From Thuidium tamariscinum (Eukaryota > Streptophyta > Bryopsida > Hypnales > Thuidiaceae): 64,000 nt of DNA. Shown piece by piece: positions 11,315-23,623 of the stretch. A model generated the notes under the pieces. It had not been told where the DNA came from. It worked only from the letters and a program-made list of their open reading frames with translations, and did no database searches. The stretch lies in NCBI GenBank assembly GCA_947034885.2, contig OX344755.2, forward strand, positions 1,862,501 to 1,926,500. Reading direction: 5' to 3'. The position numbers were made by a program, and so were the translations under genes. Positions within the stretch are counted from its first letter, which is position 1. Every line of letters starts with the position of its first letter.

Positions 11315-13231
11315 TTGTGGAGCAGGCGTTGATAGTTTGCTCTCAGAGACCAGGAATCCGAGTATTGAATCAGTTTTGTCAGACCAAAGAGCGTTTTCTG
11401 GTGCAGTGAATTCCTCTTGTGCCAGCTCGTCGCTGTGATCTGCGGCACAGATTGTTGCAGATTGTTCAAGAGACAGAAAATCTCCAAAACGGGACGAGGA
11501 TTCGGTGCTGTGCGTTGAGACTGCGAAACAGCGATGGAATCGAACCCTAATTGAAAATCTAAAACGTAAGAGTTTCTTGGTTAGGGTTGATGAGCTCCAT
11601 CTTCGGCAACGGGAGCAGGTTCAGGCTCCAGTGTACGCACAGGTGCCTATACCCTAGATGCAATGGCTAAGTCGGGGATTTTGATTTCTTTGCGATTTAG
11701 ACGCATGTGACTTCGTGTAAGAAGGAAAACTCTGCTATCGCTCATTCGAAAGTCATTTGGTTTTAATTCACTCTAAGGACCCGAATAATGCCGACATTTT
11801 TGCATTCTTTGCGCTAGTTCTACAGCTACTCGCTTTGCTTGGCGTATGCGTAGTAAATTTTAAGCCCTGTCTTGGTTAGAAACAAATAACAGTTGAGACG
11901 TGGGAGACAAGCAATGATGTGCGACTTTTTTTATTTTTTTCCTCAATCAAACCCTAACTTGCTGATTGCTGATTTTCTCTTAATGCTCAAGTCGGAAGTG
12001 ACTGTTTCATAGTTATCAATCGTGCTTGAGAGTTCCGGTGATTTTTGCGGAAGCCGAAAATTGTAATGGAATTACTTTCAAATATTTCTGGTATTTGAAT
12101 CTTAGATAGTGAACACCTCAGTGTCTACGATTTAGGGTTTCCCTTTCTTGGGCATTGGAGCCGCGCCGTGGAGGACGGGCGTTTTGCACATCCCCACTGC
12201 GGAACTCCACGGGAGGAGGTTCTTTCGCGCCGTTGCTTCCTTCTGACTGCACCTATAGTAAGTTCTTTTCTTCGATTTGCGACTAAGCCAAGAAGCGATT
12301 TTTTTGAAGTATTTTGGAGTTCTTTTTAGAGCTCTCTGGAGTTGTAAAGTGGAGCCCTAATTTTTTTTCTTAGAATCATCGTTCACTGATCTTAAAGGTA
12401 AATCCGCTTGAACGGAAATTGTAGTCGACTAGGTGTAGATATCATGGTTACCTTTGATTTACGAAATTAATTTGATGTAATCTTGTTTGAACCAAATATC
12501 GAAAGTTTGAGAGCTTAGTTTTCTTATTTGATTTTGTCGATGTGTTGTATTCGAGGTGTGGAGTATCTGTTTTTCCGTTTCGGTTAAGTAAATGCTGGAG
12601 CTCGTTAAATTGCTAGGAAATATTACATTTGTTACTATCCTCTGAGGAGGGACATACTTCTCCCCCTCTGTCTCTCTGCTGTCTGCCCGGGATTCAAGAG
12701 CTTCTGTGTTTCTTTGGGTTTGTCTGCTATGGACTGGATGTTTCTTTCTTTTTGGCAATGAGTCTGTTCTTAATTCGGAGCAACGCTCTTTTGAGAGTAA
12801 GATATATACATTTATTGCCTTGTATCTTACAGGATTGAGTCTTATATTAGGCAATTCTTACTCAATGTCCAATGTTACCAATGTCTTTTACTGTGAGTAT
12901 AATTGCCCAATTACTCCAAGGAAATATTAATTAAGTCAATCTTTCTATAGGCGAATTTTCAATGCTCTTAAGTTGAGAGTTTTGTAGCTCAGTAGAAGTG
13001 CATTTCCAGTAGCATTTTTCAAGATATTACTCAATACATTTGGGTGAGAATTGAGCACGAAGTCTCAATCGTGCAACCTTTAATTACTTTCCTGGGGCCT
13101 TTGTGGATTTTCTTCAAATGTTTTTAATGGTATGAAAGAATGAGACGTGTACCCCTTGATTGTGTTTTTGAAATTGATTTTGCTTTATCAGAGCTTTGGA
13201 CACTTAGCGACTCTCCACTTAAAAGAGAGAC
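11315..13231 (+). other. Untranslated leader and leader intron of TFIIE alpha
   Basis: The likely first leader exon runs to 11565 (AAAAC^GTAAGAG), with an intron to the acceptor at 13191 (gctttatcag) and a 40-base leader remainder before the ATG. A seven-codon upstream frame (ATG at 11534, stop at 11552-11554) lies in the first exon. A GC-rich block at about 12150-12255 ends in a second good donor (CCTATA^GTAAGTT) and could be an alternative first exon spliced to the same acceptor. None of this is coding for the main product. Confidence 0.5.
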
Positions 13232-16200
13232 ATGAGCATCGAACCTTTCCGGAGGTTAGTAAAGTTAGTGGCAAGGGCTTTCTACGATGAGGAGATTCCT
13301 GCGAAAGGACCGAATCGAAGCAAGTCGGACAAGTCGGATAATAGGGGCATCGCTGTTGTCGTTCTCGACGCACTCACCAGGTTTGCAAGCTGGACCTCAA
13401 ACCCTAAAATTATATGACTTGCCGGACGTACTATTGCGAAGCTTGTTGTAATTTTCTCAAACGTAAGTGGCAGGCGACAATGGGTGAAGGAAGAAGATTT
13501 GGCCAAAGTTTTACGGCTCCACCCCAAGCAGCTTAGACGCACACTACGAGTTCTGGAAGAGGAGATGCTTGTCATTCGGGAGCATAGACGCGAGGTCTGA
13601 ATTCCGTTTTCTTTTTGTCTATTCGACCTCAAGGCGATACTTCTACATTTGCACTCAGGAGAAGGATTTTGTGAATTCCAGTCGAGAACTTTATGTACTT
13701 CTAGTTGCAAAGCTTCCTCTCCTCTTACTGTCTAGACATTCAGCCCTCAGATGTGATCCTGATGCTTGATGTTTTTGTCTTCAGACAGTGAAGGGTGCCA
13801 AGGTGTATAATGCAGCTGTTGCGGCCGTGAGTGATGGTACGCCTATCGAGAAAGAGGGCGAGGAGAAATTGAAAGTGCATACGCATTCGTATTGCTGCCT
13901 GGATTATGCACAGGTTTGTTCTATTGTCCCGTTTTTGCTGAATCATTAGAGGTCACTTTTTTCATTCTTCGATTCAAAGAATAATCAGCCATGTGTGCTA
14001 TCGTATGATTTTCTGTTATTGAAGTGTCAGCTAGTAATGTGCATTTTTCCCTGTCTACTGTAATGGGTGTGCATCACTTAAAGATCAAACCTAGAGTCTG
14101 AGCTGGTTGGAGTAGAGCAGGTCTATGACATTGTCCGATACCGGATTCACCGAGCAAGGAAGAAAATAAAGGATGAGCTGGAGGATCGCAATGCCATTCA
14201 GGAATACATCTGCCCAAACACTGCCTGTGGACGCAGGTCCTGCTTAAAACAATCCCACACTTTCAAAGCGTTTAGTTTCCTTTTTGCTTTGCTCGAAACT
14301 CGATGTATCAGACGCTAATTGTGAGGCATTTCTGAGCTGTGAAACTGATTGAGATAGTTGTCGTACGTAAATTGGAAACTTTAAGAATTAAGAAATGAAG
14401 CCCAGCCAAAATCTCACTTTGTCCCTGCTTGCAGTATTCTCGAATTGTCCATCTGTCCATTTCGTCTCTTTCGGTCAAATAGTCTCTCATTACGTTTGGC
14501 TATCATCGCTATTAGTCATCTGGTTCTTAAGATGGCTTTCTTTCTCAATTTTGTAGCGGTTGATTCTCTGCTGTGAGTTTTGACGAAAGTAACTCTATTG
14601 AAGGCATCCCACTACTTTTATTCTGTAGGTCTTTTTTGAAACGCATCGCTTGTTGTTCATTCCGTGTGTGTGTGTGACTCTTTCAGGTACTCAGCACTTG
14701 ATGCTACGCGCCTTATAAACCTTATGACAGAGCTCTTTCATTGCGAAAATTGCGATTCCGAGCTTGTTGAGGAGAGCGACAAGTTTGCGGTCGCTGCTCC
14801 TTCAGACGTTGTGGATGGCGAGGATAATGCTCGGCGGCGGCGACGAGAGAAACTCAAAGATCTTCTGGAAAAGTTAGATGTGAGATTTCACGCCCTATTC
14901 TTTCTTACGGGGATTCCTTTGGGGACGCTGCCCGGCTACAGATTCGCAGTGCCACGTAATTTTGGTCTTTTCTATTCAATACACAGGGAACTGGATTGTT
15001 GTGGTCGTCTTTTGTAGAGTTGGTCAGTATTGTTATTGATGTTACTTCATACTGAGAATTTGACCTCTAATTTCTGAATGTCTAGTCTAGAATTACATCT
15101 GATTCGTGCGATAAGTAGGATACGGAGATGAATAGAACTCTCAAGGCAGGATGAGACTAACACACGATTGTTCAGCCCTCTACTTTTACAAATATCTTTA
15201 TGTCGGGATGGTTCTTGCCTTAACTATGTTTTGGGCTTTAGAGAGCTTTTGTGCTTATAAATCTTCCCAAGAGTAGTTGAGACTTTTTTCACACTCGCTA
15301 TATTGTTGATTGTTTCCAAACAATCCAGATGGGCGAGGTGACTATGTTTTTGCTCATCTGGATGTGTTTCCCAGGTTGTTGAGGATTGGAGTATCTCTTC
15401 TGCTTTCTGCCTTTGTGACAACATGTGTATGTCTGTTGGGTGGAACAGAAGCAGTTGCAGCCTTTACATGTCCAACTTCAACGTGTGAAAGACTTAACTC
15501 CACCTGATTTTGGGACACTTGTGCAATGGGAAAAGAGAGCCATTGGTTCTATCCGTGCTGTTGGTGAAAACAATGAAGATTCCGTCAAGGCTGCGCATGC
15601 TCAAGGCTTGACAGGAACTCCGATGCCATTCTTGGGAGAAACCACGGTAATTTCTGCATTCAGTGAGTTTGCATGCATGGTCTGTACGAACCACTCGAAG
15701 TCAGTAAGGTCTTTGAATTTTTCTGCAGGGGGTATATTGAAAGCAATGACTGCCGACTCTAGGATTCGTGTCTTCCTGACGACTGTACAATGGCCACATT
15801 TTTCTACTTGCTCTGTTTGTGGGAGCCTCTATTGGAATATATCTCCGTGTGGAGAATGTCTGTTGAAAGTGGTCTGTAATTCCAGTTTTTACGGTCGTTG
15901 TTCTCGATGATGTGGCTACATTCTATCATCGCCTCTAGCTCTTTTGTAACTGATATTTTGATGATCTTATAACTTGTGTGAGGGATACTACAGGTGGAAG
16001 TCGCTTTAGCTGGCGATGTTAAGAAAGAAGAGAAGGATGATTCTGGTGCAGGCCCAACGAAGGTACTCCCACCATGGATGATACGAGAGGGCATGGCTTT
16101 AAACTCTAAGCAGAGAGGAGAAGCCAAGGAAGAAGACAGGAATGATGATACGGGTGGTTTCTCCAACGCAGATATCAAGCCTGCAGAAGAAGACAAAGAG

Positions 16201-17098
16201 GCTATGCAACGAAAGCTTCAGGTCTTGAATCTGGCTTATCTCTACACCATACAGTGCATTGTGATTATCCCCCATCCTTTTTGGGTGGAAATTTGGATGC
16301 AATGGAGTTTCTAGTTTTTCACCGTTTTTGAGTTCCACAATGAAAGTGAATGCTTATGAGAAGGTATTCTTCAGTGCACCCTTCACTTTACCTTTGGTAT
16401 GCATCCTTACATGGACAAAGAATCTTTCCCTGACACAGGAAGAATACCTTCGAGCATACTACGCAGCCATCCTCGAGTCTCAACAGAAAGCTTCTCAAGC
16501 TGCGGCAGCGACAGCAGCAGCTCCTGAGCCAAATATTGCGGCACAGAATCCCAGTGTCGAAACAATGGCAGAGGGCAGCGCAATGACCGTTAAGAAAGAA
16601 GATGGTGAAGAGGATGACGATGATGTGGAATGGGAAGATGCCCCTGCTGCAGGTATTTATGCAGGCATGCTTATTGCTCCTTTTTAGAAGACACGAGAGT
16701 CCTGGGTCTGCGTGCTTCTCATTTAGCCCGTTCTAAGTATCTCCAAGCACTATCAGAAGATTGGTGTTGCGAGGTTGTACTTTGTTCTGAATCGTTTCTA
16801 AGTTTCTAAGTTGTCTTCGCTGGGGTTTTATGGTGTGTAACATGAGTTGAGTGTGACAGTTTACAATGCCATGGAGCATCTGAAAGGAGCTAATATGCAG
16901 TTGCGATGAAGTTCCTCGCTCGTAGTAGATGTGATAGCTATTCAGCTTTTTTGATGCAATCTGATTTCAGTCTTCCTTGGAGTCACAGATGTATCCAGGA
17001 ACGAGAGCCTCGAAGAAACAGGAGCTTTGCCGATGGACGACCAAACAGATGGCGCAGGTGAAATGGACGATGACGGTGTGGAATGGGAAGAAGGTTAA
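13232..17098 (+). CDS. TFIIEA: Transcription initiation factor IIE, alpha subunit; 9 coding exons, 491 aa
   Basis: Large subunit of general factor TFIIE, which joins the RNA polymerase II pre-initiation complex and recruits and stimulates TFIIH. Inferred exons: 13232-13380, 13474-13594, 13785-13913, 14121-14236, 14687-14879, 15449-15646, 15994-16221, 16439-16652 and 16971-17098; all phases agree. Residues about 1-130 form the extended winged-helix domain (start MSIEPFRRLVKLVARAF, later LHPKQLRRTLRVLEEE and HTHSYCCLDYAQ). A zinc ribbon follows, with cysteines at 164, 169, 191 and 194: the first pair is spaced C-x4-C, where C-x2-C is usual. Then come the helical RRRRREKLKDLLEKLD segment, GTPMPFLGET, LPPWMIREGM and the two acidic tails DDDDVEWEDAP and DDDGVEWEEG typical of plant TFIIE alpha. 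Length fits the family. Identification is firm. Confidence 0.95.
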
Positions 17099-17500
17099 AT
17101 GCCATTAAGCTGCGTCATTGCAGTAATGCATGACACCACGTTTTTTGGGCTTCCTTCCTTGGGACGCGTTGCAAGATTTAAGCTTCCACAGCCTGGAGTT
17201 GAGCGCTGTCGTAGGTTGGCAGTATGTCAACGGCGGTGTAGTTATACATACACATACATATGTATGCGTCTTGTGATATTTTCTCATCAGAAGACGGTGC
17301 AATACGCGTATTGGCTACTATGAGGCAATTGGCTGTGACCCTTCAACAGCACGAAACGTTGATCGCGACGTTTCGTGAGTTGAAATTGGTAATGAGTTGC
17401 TGTCTACACGATATCCCTGCTTCGCGCAGCTTTGAGCTCTTTTAGTTTTTATTGATTACAAGGCCTTGGAATTGTCGTGAACATTCAGATTTCTGTACCT
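17099..17500 (+). other. 3' untranslated region of TFIIE alpha with two hairpins
   Basis: The composition remains gene-like until about 17450. It contains a perfect 14-base palindrome (CAATACGCGTATTG, about 17300) and a 10-base inverted repeat around an 8-base loop (CACGAAACGT / ACGTTTCGTG, about 17350-17377). Either could form a transcript hairpin. A polyadenylation site was not identified. Confidence 0.4.
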
Positions 17501-19022
17501 GATGGTAAAAGGTAAGAGGTCCAGAAAGCGACCAGTTACCAGCTGAAGGGAATTTGGAGGGGGTAGACACAGTGGAACAATTTTTAGTAAATTATCCGTG
17601 AAAGAAGAAAGATTTTTGCAAAGAGTTTCATAATTTTAGGACTCTTCTACTTTTAGAATAATTTCTCAAAGTGAAAGGCCACTGTTTGAGGTCATAGGAA
17701 TCCCATGGCTGAGCTCTGTGACTGGACCTTACTAGAGTTAATCATAGAGTGTGCAATGGCGGACTAAGAGTTGGAGCTTGGGAAAAACACAAGACAAAAC
17801 TCCTTGGAGCACCAATATTAAGATTTGATGGAGCTTGGTATTGTGTTTCTTTTGTACTGTTCTTAGTTAAACCTTCCATTGACACCATTTCTGAATGTAT
17901 GACAGACTTTATGATTAACTTTGATGTATCCAGTACAAGTTCCAACAACATTTACATGGCATGTACAAATTGTCCCAAACAAATCTAATTGAATTTTGTA
18001 GACATATATGGCATGTAAGATTTATTGCTTCACTTTATTGTAGTGATCATTTACTTTTGCAATCCCAATATTGTCTTTATTTTGTTTGATCATGATATGG
18101 GGGCAACTTGTAGGTTCTTCTAGCCTTATGAGTTCTTCAATTTCAAAGTAACTATAGAAGATTTTGAATAGGAGCAACCTAAATATCTTGGTCATTTTTA
18201 GGACATTCCACCTCCTACGATGCTAAACTTCCAATTGGACATATAAAGAATTTAACCTAAGACTAACTTCCAATTGGATAAAGAATTTAACGTAAGACTA
18301 ATTTCCAATTGGACAAAGAATCTAACTCGAGATTATATTGACTAAAATTCTTTTGTTGTAGATCAAATTAGTGACCAATTGCACTTCAATTCATTACTTG
18401 ATCCATCTTAGTTGCTTCTCTTTGTATGCATTTCATTTATTAGTTCTTCAATTCTAATTTTGAATTTGACTAAATTTTCTTCCATTGGTCTAGATTTTCT
18501 TAGCATTGGATTTCTTAACAATGAAGACTTTTGTTTAAAGTGAACTATATCCCCAAACCAACTATGCACCCAAAACCAATAATGTGTACTATATTTGTAA
18601 ATTTGACATCCCTATGTGTAGGGTTCACTTACATAGTAGCAAACTTCTTATTTGGTTTGGTTTTGGATCAATATTGTCTTCAAATGTCTATAGTTGGTAA
18701 TCTTTGAATGAAAAATGGAATTGTTTGATGTCACTTGTAGTAGTTCTAGCCTCCCATTCAAAAAATTGCAAAGAAAATTCATGTGTAGTAATAAAAATTG
18801 ATTTCAAACAAATCTTGCTTTTGTGTCCTAAATGGCCATTGCAACTCTATCCTCACCTCCCAATAATTAGGCTCCTATTTATACTAATGTATTTAAAGTG
18901 ATCCAAATAGCATCTTCTATCATATAAGAACAAGTGAGTTGCCTTCATCCTATAATCTTTGAAATCTTATACAGAATAAAGGAAAACAAAAATAATGTTG
19001 GTCTTGAAACCATTGTGAATAA
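17501..19022. other. AT-rich spacer with a short tandem repeat
   Basis: No gene is supported. At about 18228-18340 a unit of 36-39 bases is repeated about three times, each containing TTCCAATTGGA followed by AAAGAATTTAAC and AAGACTAA. The remainder is unassigned. Confidence 0.4.
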
Positions 19023-19026
19023 TTAA

Positions 19027-19851
19027 CCCTTAAAGGGCCAAAGTTCCTTTGGGAGACACTTGAGATTTTGGGTAGGCTTAAGTAATCTGAATATTTGATT
19101 TTTTGAAATTTTATTTGAAGATAATAAATCAAATTAGCTTTTTAAAAATATAGATTTTATTTCAATTGATGCCTACTAGCAAAAGTTATGACATTCTAAA
19201 TATTTCATCCAGCAAAATAAAACAAAACAATAATAATAATTTTTTTAATTTTAATTTTTTTCCTCAAAGATTTTGTTTTGGTCTACATATAAAGATTTGA
19301 TTCATTCTAAGGGAAGTCTGCCTATGAGAAGCCAAATGCCATCTAGCCCATTATAGGAAAAATTATACTAATGGTATACATATCCAAATTTGGAATGTGC
19401 TTCTCTAGGATTTTTTTTGTTTGTGATGGGCTAGTAGGCATTTGGCCTATAATAGGCCGGTTTACCTTATTTGGATTGATGAGAACATTATGGACAATCT
19501 TGTATTTTGGGCAATCTAAGCAGCTTTTTGAAGAAAAAAAACTTATAGAATTCATTTTTGAGAGAAATTTTTCAAATTTTTTTTGGATCAGGTTAACTTT
19601 GTTTGCAAGAACAATCTCACTTTTGGGATTGTGGTGTTTCAACTCCATCTTATATCTTTTAACGCAATTAGTGTTTTGTTCAATCTTGGACCTACATCTA
19701 CTTAATAATTTTTTAATTATTGAAAATGAAGTGTTTTTTTCTTTGAGTTTCTTTCAACGACTCTCAACTCAAATTTTTAAGATTGAAAATTTTAATTTTA
19801 TGGTCTATAGTACAAAAAAATGAGCCAAAAAATGCCTTTGTGTTTTAGGAG
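19027..19851. mobile_element. TTAA-flanked element, copy 4 of the group (825 bp)
   Basis: Ends CCCTTAAAGGGCC at the left and, reversed, CTCCTAAAACAC at the right are each bordered by TTAA (19023-19026, 19852-19855). Inside, CCAAATGCC-x2-CTAGCCCA at about 19334 is inverted as TGGGCTAG-x2-GGCATTTGG at about 19428, an internal hairpin. No transposase was recognised. The ends are more decayed than in copies 1 and 5. Confidence 0.45.
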
Positions 19852-20357
19852 TTAAAGAGTTTGGTGGTGGTAGTTCTATTAACTACATCACATGATGATA
19901 GGAAGTGTAATGTATCACGTGGACATAGGAAGTGAGCCTTATGTAATGTCCCACATGGACTTAGGAAGCAAGCATTAGGTCAACTCTATGATACAAATCA
20001 TTGATTTTGGAGGTGAAAGGTTTACATAACCTTCACTATGTCAAATCTGTAGTATTTTAGCTTGTTGTGTAAGAGCTATGTTTGGAAGTCAATTCAAAAA
20101 ATTTCAAACTTCCTAATACATCATGAAAAATATTTTGGTGAAGAATATTTCCAAATGATTACAAGCTTAAGATTCACATGATGTCTATAAACATTTAAGT
20201 ACATTATCATAGAACAATCCAATGTCATCAGTCATCCAATCCCAACATTTACTAGACCCTTTCATTTGTGTCAATCATCCAATTACCACAATCTTAGCAA
20301 ACCCTTTATCATTGTGACAATGTACTTAAGGAAGGGACACATTTGGTTAACCTTTAA

Positions 20358-21348
20358 CCCCTCATTGACTAAAGTCCAAACATGCCTAAAAACATCCTTG
20401 CTTTTCAAGCCTTATAAGTCTACATGTCACTAAGGTATGAAAATCTCAACCGCACAATCTTGAAGTGTGCATGTTGTAGATGATGTGCATCATATTTAAA
20501 GTCATTTGACCACATGGATTGCAAGATTATAATGTTTTGGTGATGAAAAAAAGGTGTTTAAATTTTCTTAAAAACACATTTGGAGGTGAAATTTGATTTC
20601 TAAACTCACCCAAATAAATAAAAAATTAACTGCAAAGTGCTTTGAAATCAACAAACAAACACATTGGTGAAAAAAATGACATTCAATTGACTTGTATTTG
20701 CAAAATGATTATGAAATTTCCAAAAAATTGCAAAAAAGGGTGCAAAAAACACAACTAGTCAGCTATAACTAAACCTTCTTTTACTAAAATGCTTTTTAAG
20801 TCAATCATAACTTCTTGGATTGATATGAAATTTTAATCACACAAACAAGACTAGAATGTGCAACTTTTCCAAAAAAAAATATTAGAAATGGACACTAAAT
20901 AAAGAAGAAATAAGTGGCCAAAATTCATTGTGATCCAAAAATGTCCAGTTTTTGAACTTCAAATTGCTCCCAAACATTAAAAAAAACTTAGATTGCCATA
21001 GAAGTTTGACTACAATAACTAGACTTCTAGAAAAACACATTAACGCAATTTTCTTTTTATTAAAAAAAAACATTGGATGAAGGAAATAAAAGCCCCTAAA
21101 GTTTCAGCCATCAAGTGCAATTTGCTAAACTCAAATTGAACTTGAGAATTTTGGTTGGCTCCTAAAGCATTTGTACATCTTGGATTGATCTGAAATTTTT
21201 AAGCACAAACTAAAACAATATGCGCAACTCTTCTAATTCAACAAGTTTTATTAAATTTATACATTGGATGCAAAAGTTACAACATTTTGAATTGGACTAT
21301 TAGACTATGTGAGAACACTTTAATGTTGTCCTCTTTGGTGGTGAGGGG
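20358..21348. mobile_element. TTAA-flanked element, copy 3 of the group (991 bp)
   Basis: The perfect inverted ends CCTTTAACCCCTCA / TGAGGGGTTAAAGG include the TTAA at 20354-20357 and 21349-21352; taken as a target duplication, the element ends are CCCCTCA. Internal AT-rich sequence holds partial repeats (TTCTTGGATTGATATGAAATTT at about 20812 resembled near 21178). No coding capacity was found. Confidence 0.5.
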
Positions 21349-21701
21349 TTAAAGGACATAGCCCCTATGACTGAGGTCGTTACGAAAATTGCTTCAATTA
21401 TTGAACCAATAAGTGCATTCTTTGTTTCTATTGAACAATGAAGCCATTTATTGATTACTTTTTGACCTCATCATCCTTTAAATAAAGATATAGCATAAGT
21501 CTACCCATGATTTATCAATTTGGTCCCAACAAACTTTGAAAAATCACAGAAAATTCATTTCTCGTGAGAATGTCTTGATTCTACTTGCAAATGACTTCCC
21601 TCAAACTTCTCAATCCCTAAAAAATATGAAGGGTTGACAAAGAGCTTCTCCAAGGTACCTAATCATAGCAAATCTGCTTGACAATACTCATGTTGATTTT
21701 A

Positions 21702-21785
21702 CTACTTCCTTTGTCTCCAAACAAATATGTGGTTTCTTGTGGAGAATTATGAGAGTACCACGGATTTATTTTGAGACAAAGGGAG
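21702..21785. mobile_element. Stowaway-type MITE, 84 bp
   Basis: The right end reversed reads CTCCCTTTGTCTCAAAA, matching the known Stowaway end CTCCCTCCGTCCCAAAA, and the left end CTACTTCCTTTGTCTC is a decayed form. TA borders it on both sides (21700-21701, 21786-21787). An inner AAATATGTGG / CCACGGATTT pairing supports a foldback. Confidence 0.65.
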
Positions 21786-21821
21786 TAAGTTGAAAGTTTG
21801 TTACAAAATGCATTGTGATTA

Positions 21822-22094
21822 AGGTAGGTACACCCAAAAGCGCCCTGTTCCTAAAAGCGCCATCTACAGTGTACATACATTTCCGAAATCAGTCATGTTC
21901 ACAGACTGTAGATGGCGCTTTCAGAAACAGACTTAGACTATAAATAACTTTTGCATATAGTATCCGAATCCTGCGTTCTTTGGTGCATTGGAACATGCTT
22001 TCACTTGCCAACAAGACTACATAAAAATTTGAAGTAATTAATAGCAGGAACTAGGCTCAGTATGAATAAGTGGCGCTTTTGGGTGTACCTACCT
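21822..22094. mobile_element. TA-flanked MITE, 273 bp, with a perfect 22-bp TIR (24 with one flanking base per side)
   Basis: Ends AGGTAGGTACACCCAAAAGC and inverse are identical over at least 22 bases, and TA stands on both sides (21820-21821, 22095-22096). An inner 15-base inverted repeat (AGCGCCATCTACAGT / ACTGTAGATGGCGCT) near the left end makes a second hairpin. A second copy spans 27330-28446, interrupted by another element. The perfect termini suggest recent movement relative to its neighbours. Confidence 0.78.
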
Positions 22095-22151
22095 TACATC
22101 ACCAGAATCCGTTCAATTTTCATAAAAGAATCACAAGGCAAAACACATTGT

Positions 22152-22310
22152 CCAGCAGTTCAGTTGGCAAAGCACCAACTTGCAAGGACACAAAAATCAA
22201 AGCTTGAGATTGAATCACAGGCTGGTGGGTTCTTGGGCTTTGTCAAACAAAAGTCTCTTGTTGCTGTACTTGCATCAACTAAGTCTTGAATAGGTGAGAG
22301 AAAAAAAAAG
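22152..22310 (+). mobile_element. Candidate tRNA-derived SINE
   Basis: A box-A-like stretch (AGTTCAGTTGGC, about 22157-22168) is followed at tRNA-like distance by a box-B-like stretch (GATTGAATCAC, about 22207-22217; the usual CGA has become TGA). About 90 bases of unrelated body end near an A-rich tail (gagaaaaaaaaagg, about 22297-22311). This is the arrangement of plant tRNA-derived SINEs. No target duplication was identified, so the limits are rough. Confidence 0.42.
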
Positions 22311-22319
22311 GTGAGGAAA

Positions 22320-23383
22320 AAAACCCAGCCGCAGGGATGGTGATGTCTGAGCAAAATGAGCGACACTGCCAACCTAAGTAAATGTTCATCTCAATTAGGT
22401 CGGTGTTGAGTATAAAGGTGCCGTGATTCTTTTAAGGTGTCACTACAGTAGTTCCTTCACCCAATTTTGTGTTGTGTGTAAATGTTGAGGATAAGTTACA
22501 ACAACCGACATCTTTTTGTAAAGACAGATTTGGACATAAATGCGTTTGAAATTAATGTGTGCATTCTTTTTGACAAATGTTGACATAAAGGCATGTCAAT
22601 GTGAGTTGGTGAAGAAGCATCTCCTTTTCCTTGCAATTTGGAGTATTTCTTGCAATTTGGAGTATTTCTTACTGGGCATATTATTGGGACAAAGTGAATG
22701 TACTGTACTTTAATTTGCATTAAAAACTTGAGAATTTTGTGCATGTTGGAGTGGGTGTCCTAATCAAATTACTTAACCTTGCTTTTGTTCATACATCTGG
22801 TGTGGTTCATTGCTATATGCCTGATTTGAAATAGACTCTCTAAGGGAAATACTAATGAAATCAACCCTAGAAGCTCCTGGGCATGGTTCCTACTGCGCAA
22901 ATGTCTTTAGTTAGCTTTTGTAGAGGATTGTTGGCATTTGGAAGAAAATTCTAGATTCTTGTTGATTGTATTTATTGAACACCATATGCATAAGGAATGA
23001 AATTTCAAAGAATTCAATGAATTACATGTGAATAAGAAATGGAGCTTTTCCTCTCATGTTTGAAAGTCATACAACAGATAAGAATCTCAATCATAGTAGG
23101 CTTTCAATATTAGGTGAAAAGCAATAACTAAAGATAAGTTACCAGTGTTAGAACCTTGACAAACAGTTGACCGAATTTGGTCAATTGAAAGTCCATTTGG
23201 GGAAGATTTATGTATTTGTATATTATAATAGAAATTGAGTCATGAGACCATTTTCAGCTTGAGTGATTACTCTACAATTTATTTTATGTAGCCAAGGTGA
23301 CATTGGCATGCCCCAATACTGTCCAAAGTAATTTTACAAATTTCATTCCTTGCCATCTTGAACTCACCCATTAGATGAAATCT
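22320..23383. other. Spacer without supported features
   Basis: A 20-base direct doublet (CTTGCAATTTGGAGTATTT, about 22632 and 22652) is the only structure seen. No gene is supported. Confidence 0.3.
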
Positions 23384-23623
23384 GAGGGCACTACAGGGCC
23401 GTTTCGGGTCTGTTCCCGAAATGGCTCTCAATGCCGCTGACCCCTGTCAGGCAAACTTTTATCAATTTTTTTTTGTCCTGAAATATGAAGATAAGTCAAA
23501 AAAAAATTTGAATTTTTTATTATTTTTTATTATGTGGCAGTGTCCCGACCATGTAGGATTTGAGTTCACAGGGCAGAAACTGCGTTCCCACAGTCCGAGA
23601 ACCCGCAGTCTCCTAATGCCCTC
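23384..23623. mobile_element. TIR element, GAGGGCA family, copy 1 (240 bp)
   Basis: Left end GAGGGCACTACAGGG and reversed right end GAGGGCATTAGGAGACTG share GAGGGCAyTA. Inside, GTGGCAGTGTCCCGACCA and CAGTCCGAGAACCCGCAG match equivalents in the blocks at about 24971-25302 and 52903-53197. It has no coding capacity. The superfamily is unresolved; an 8-bp duplication as in hAT elements cannot be confirmed. Confidence 0.5.
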
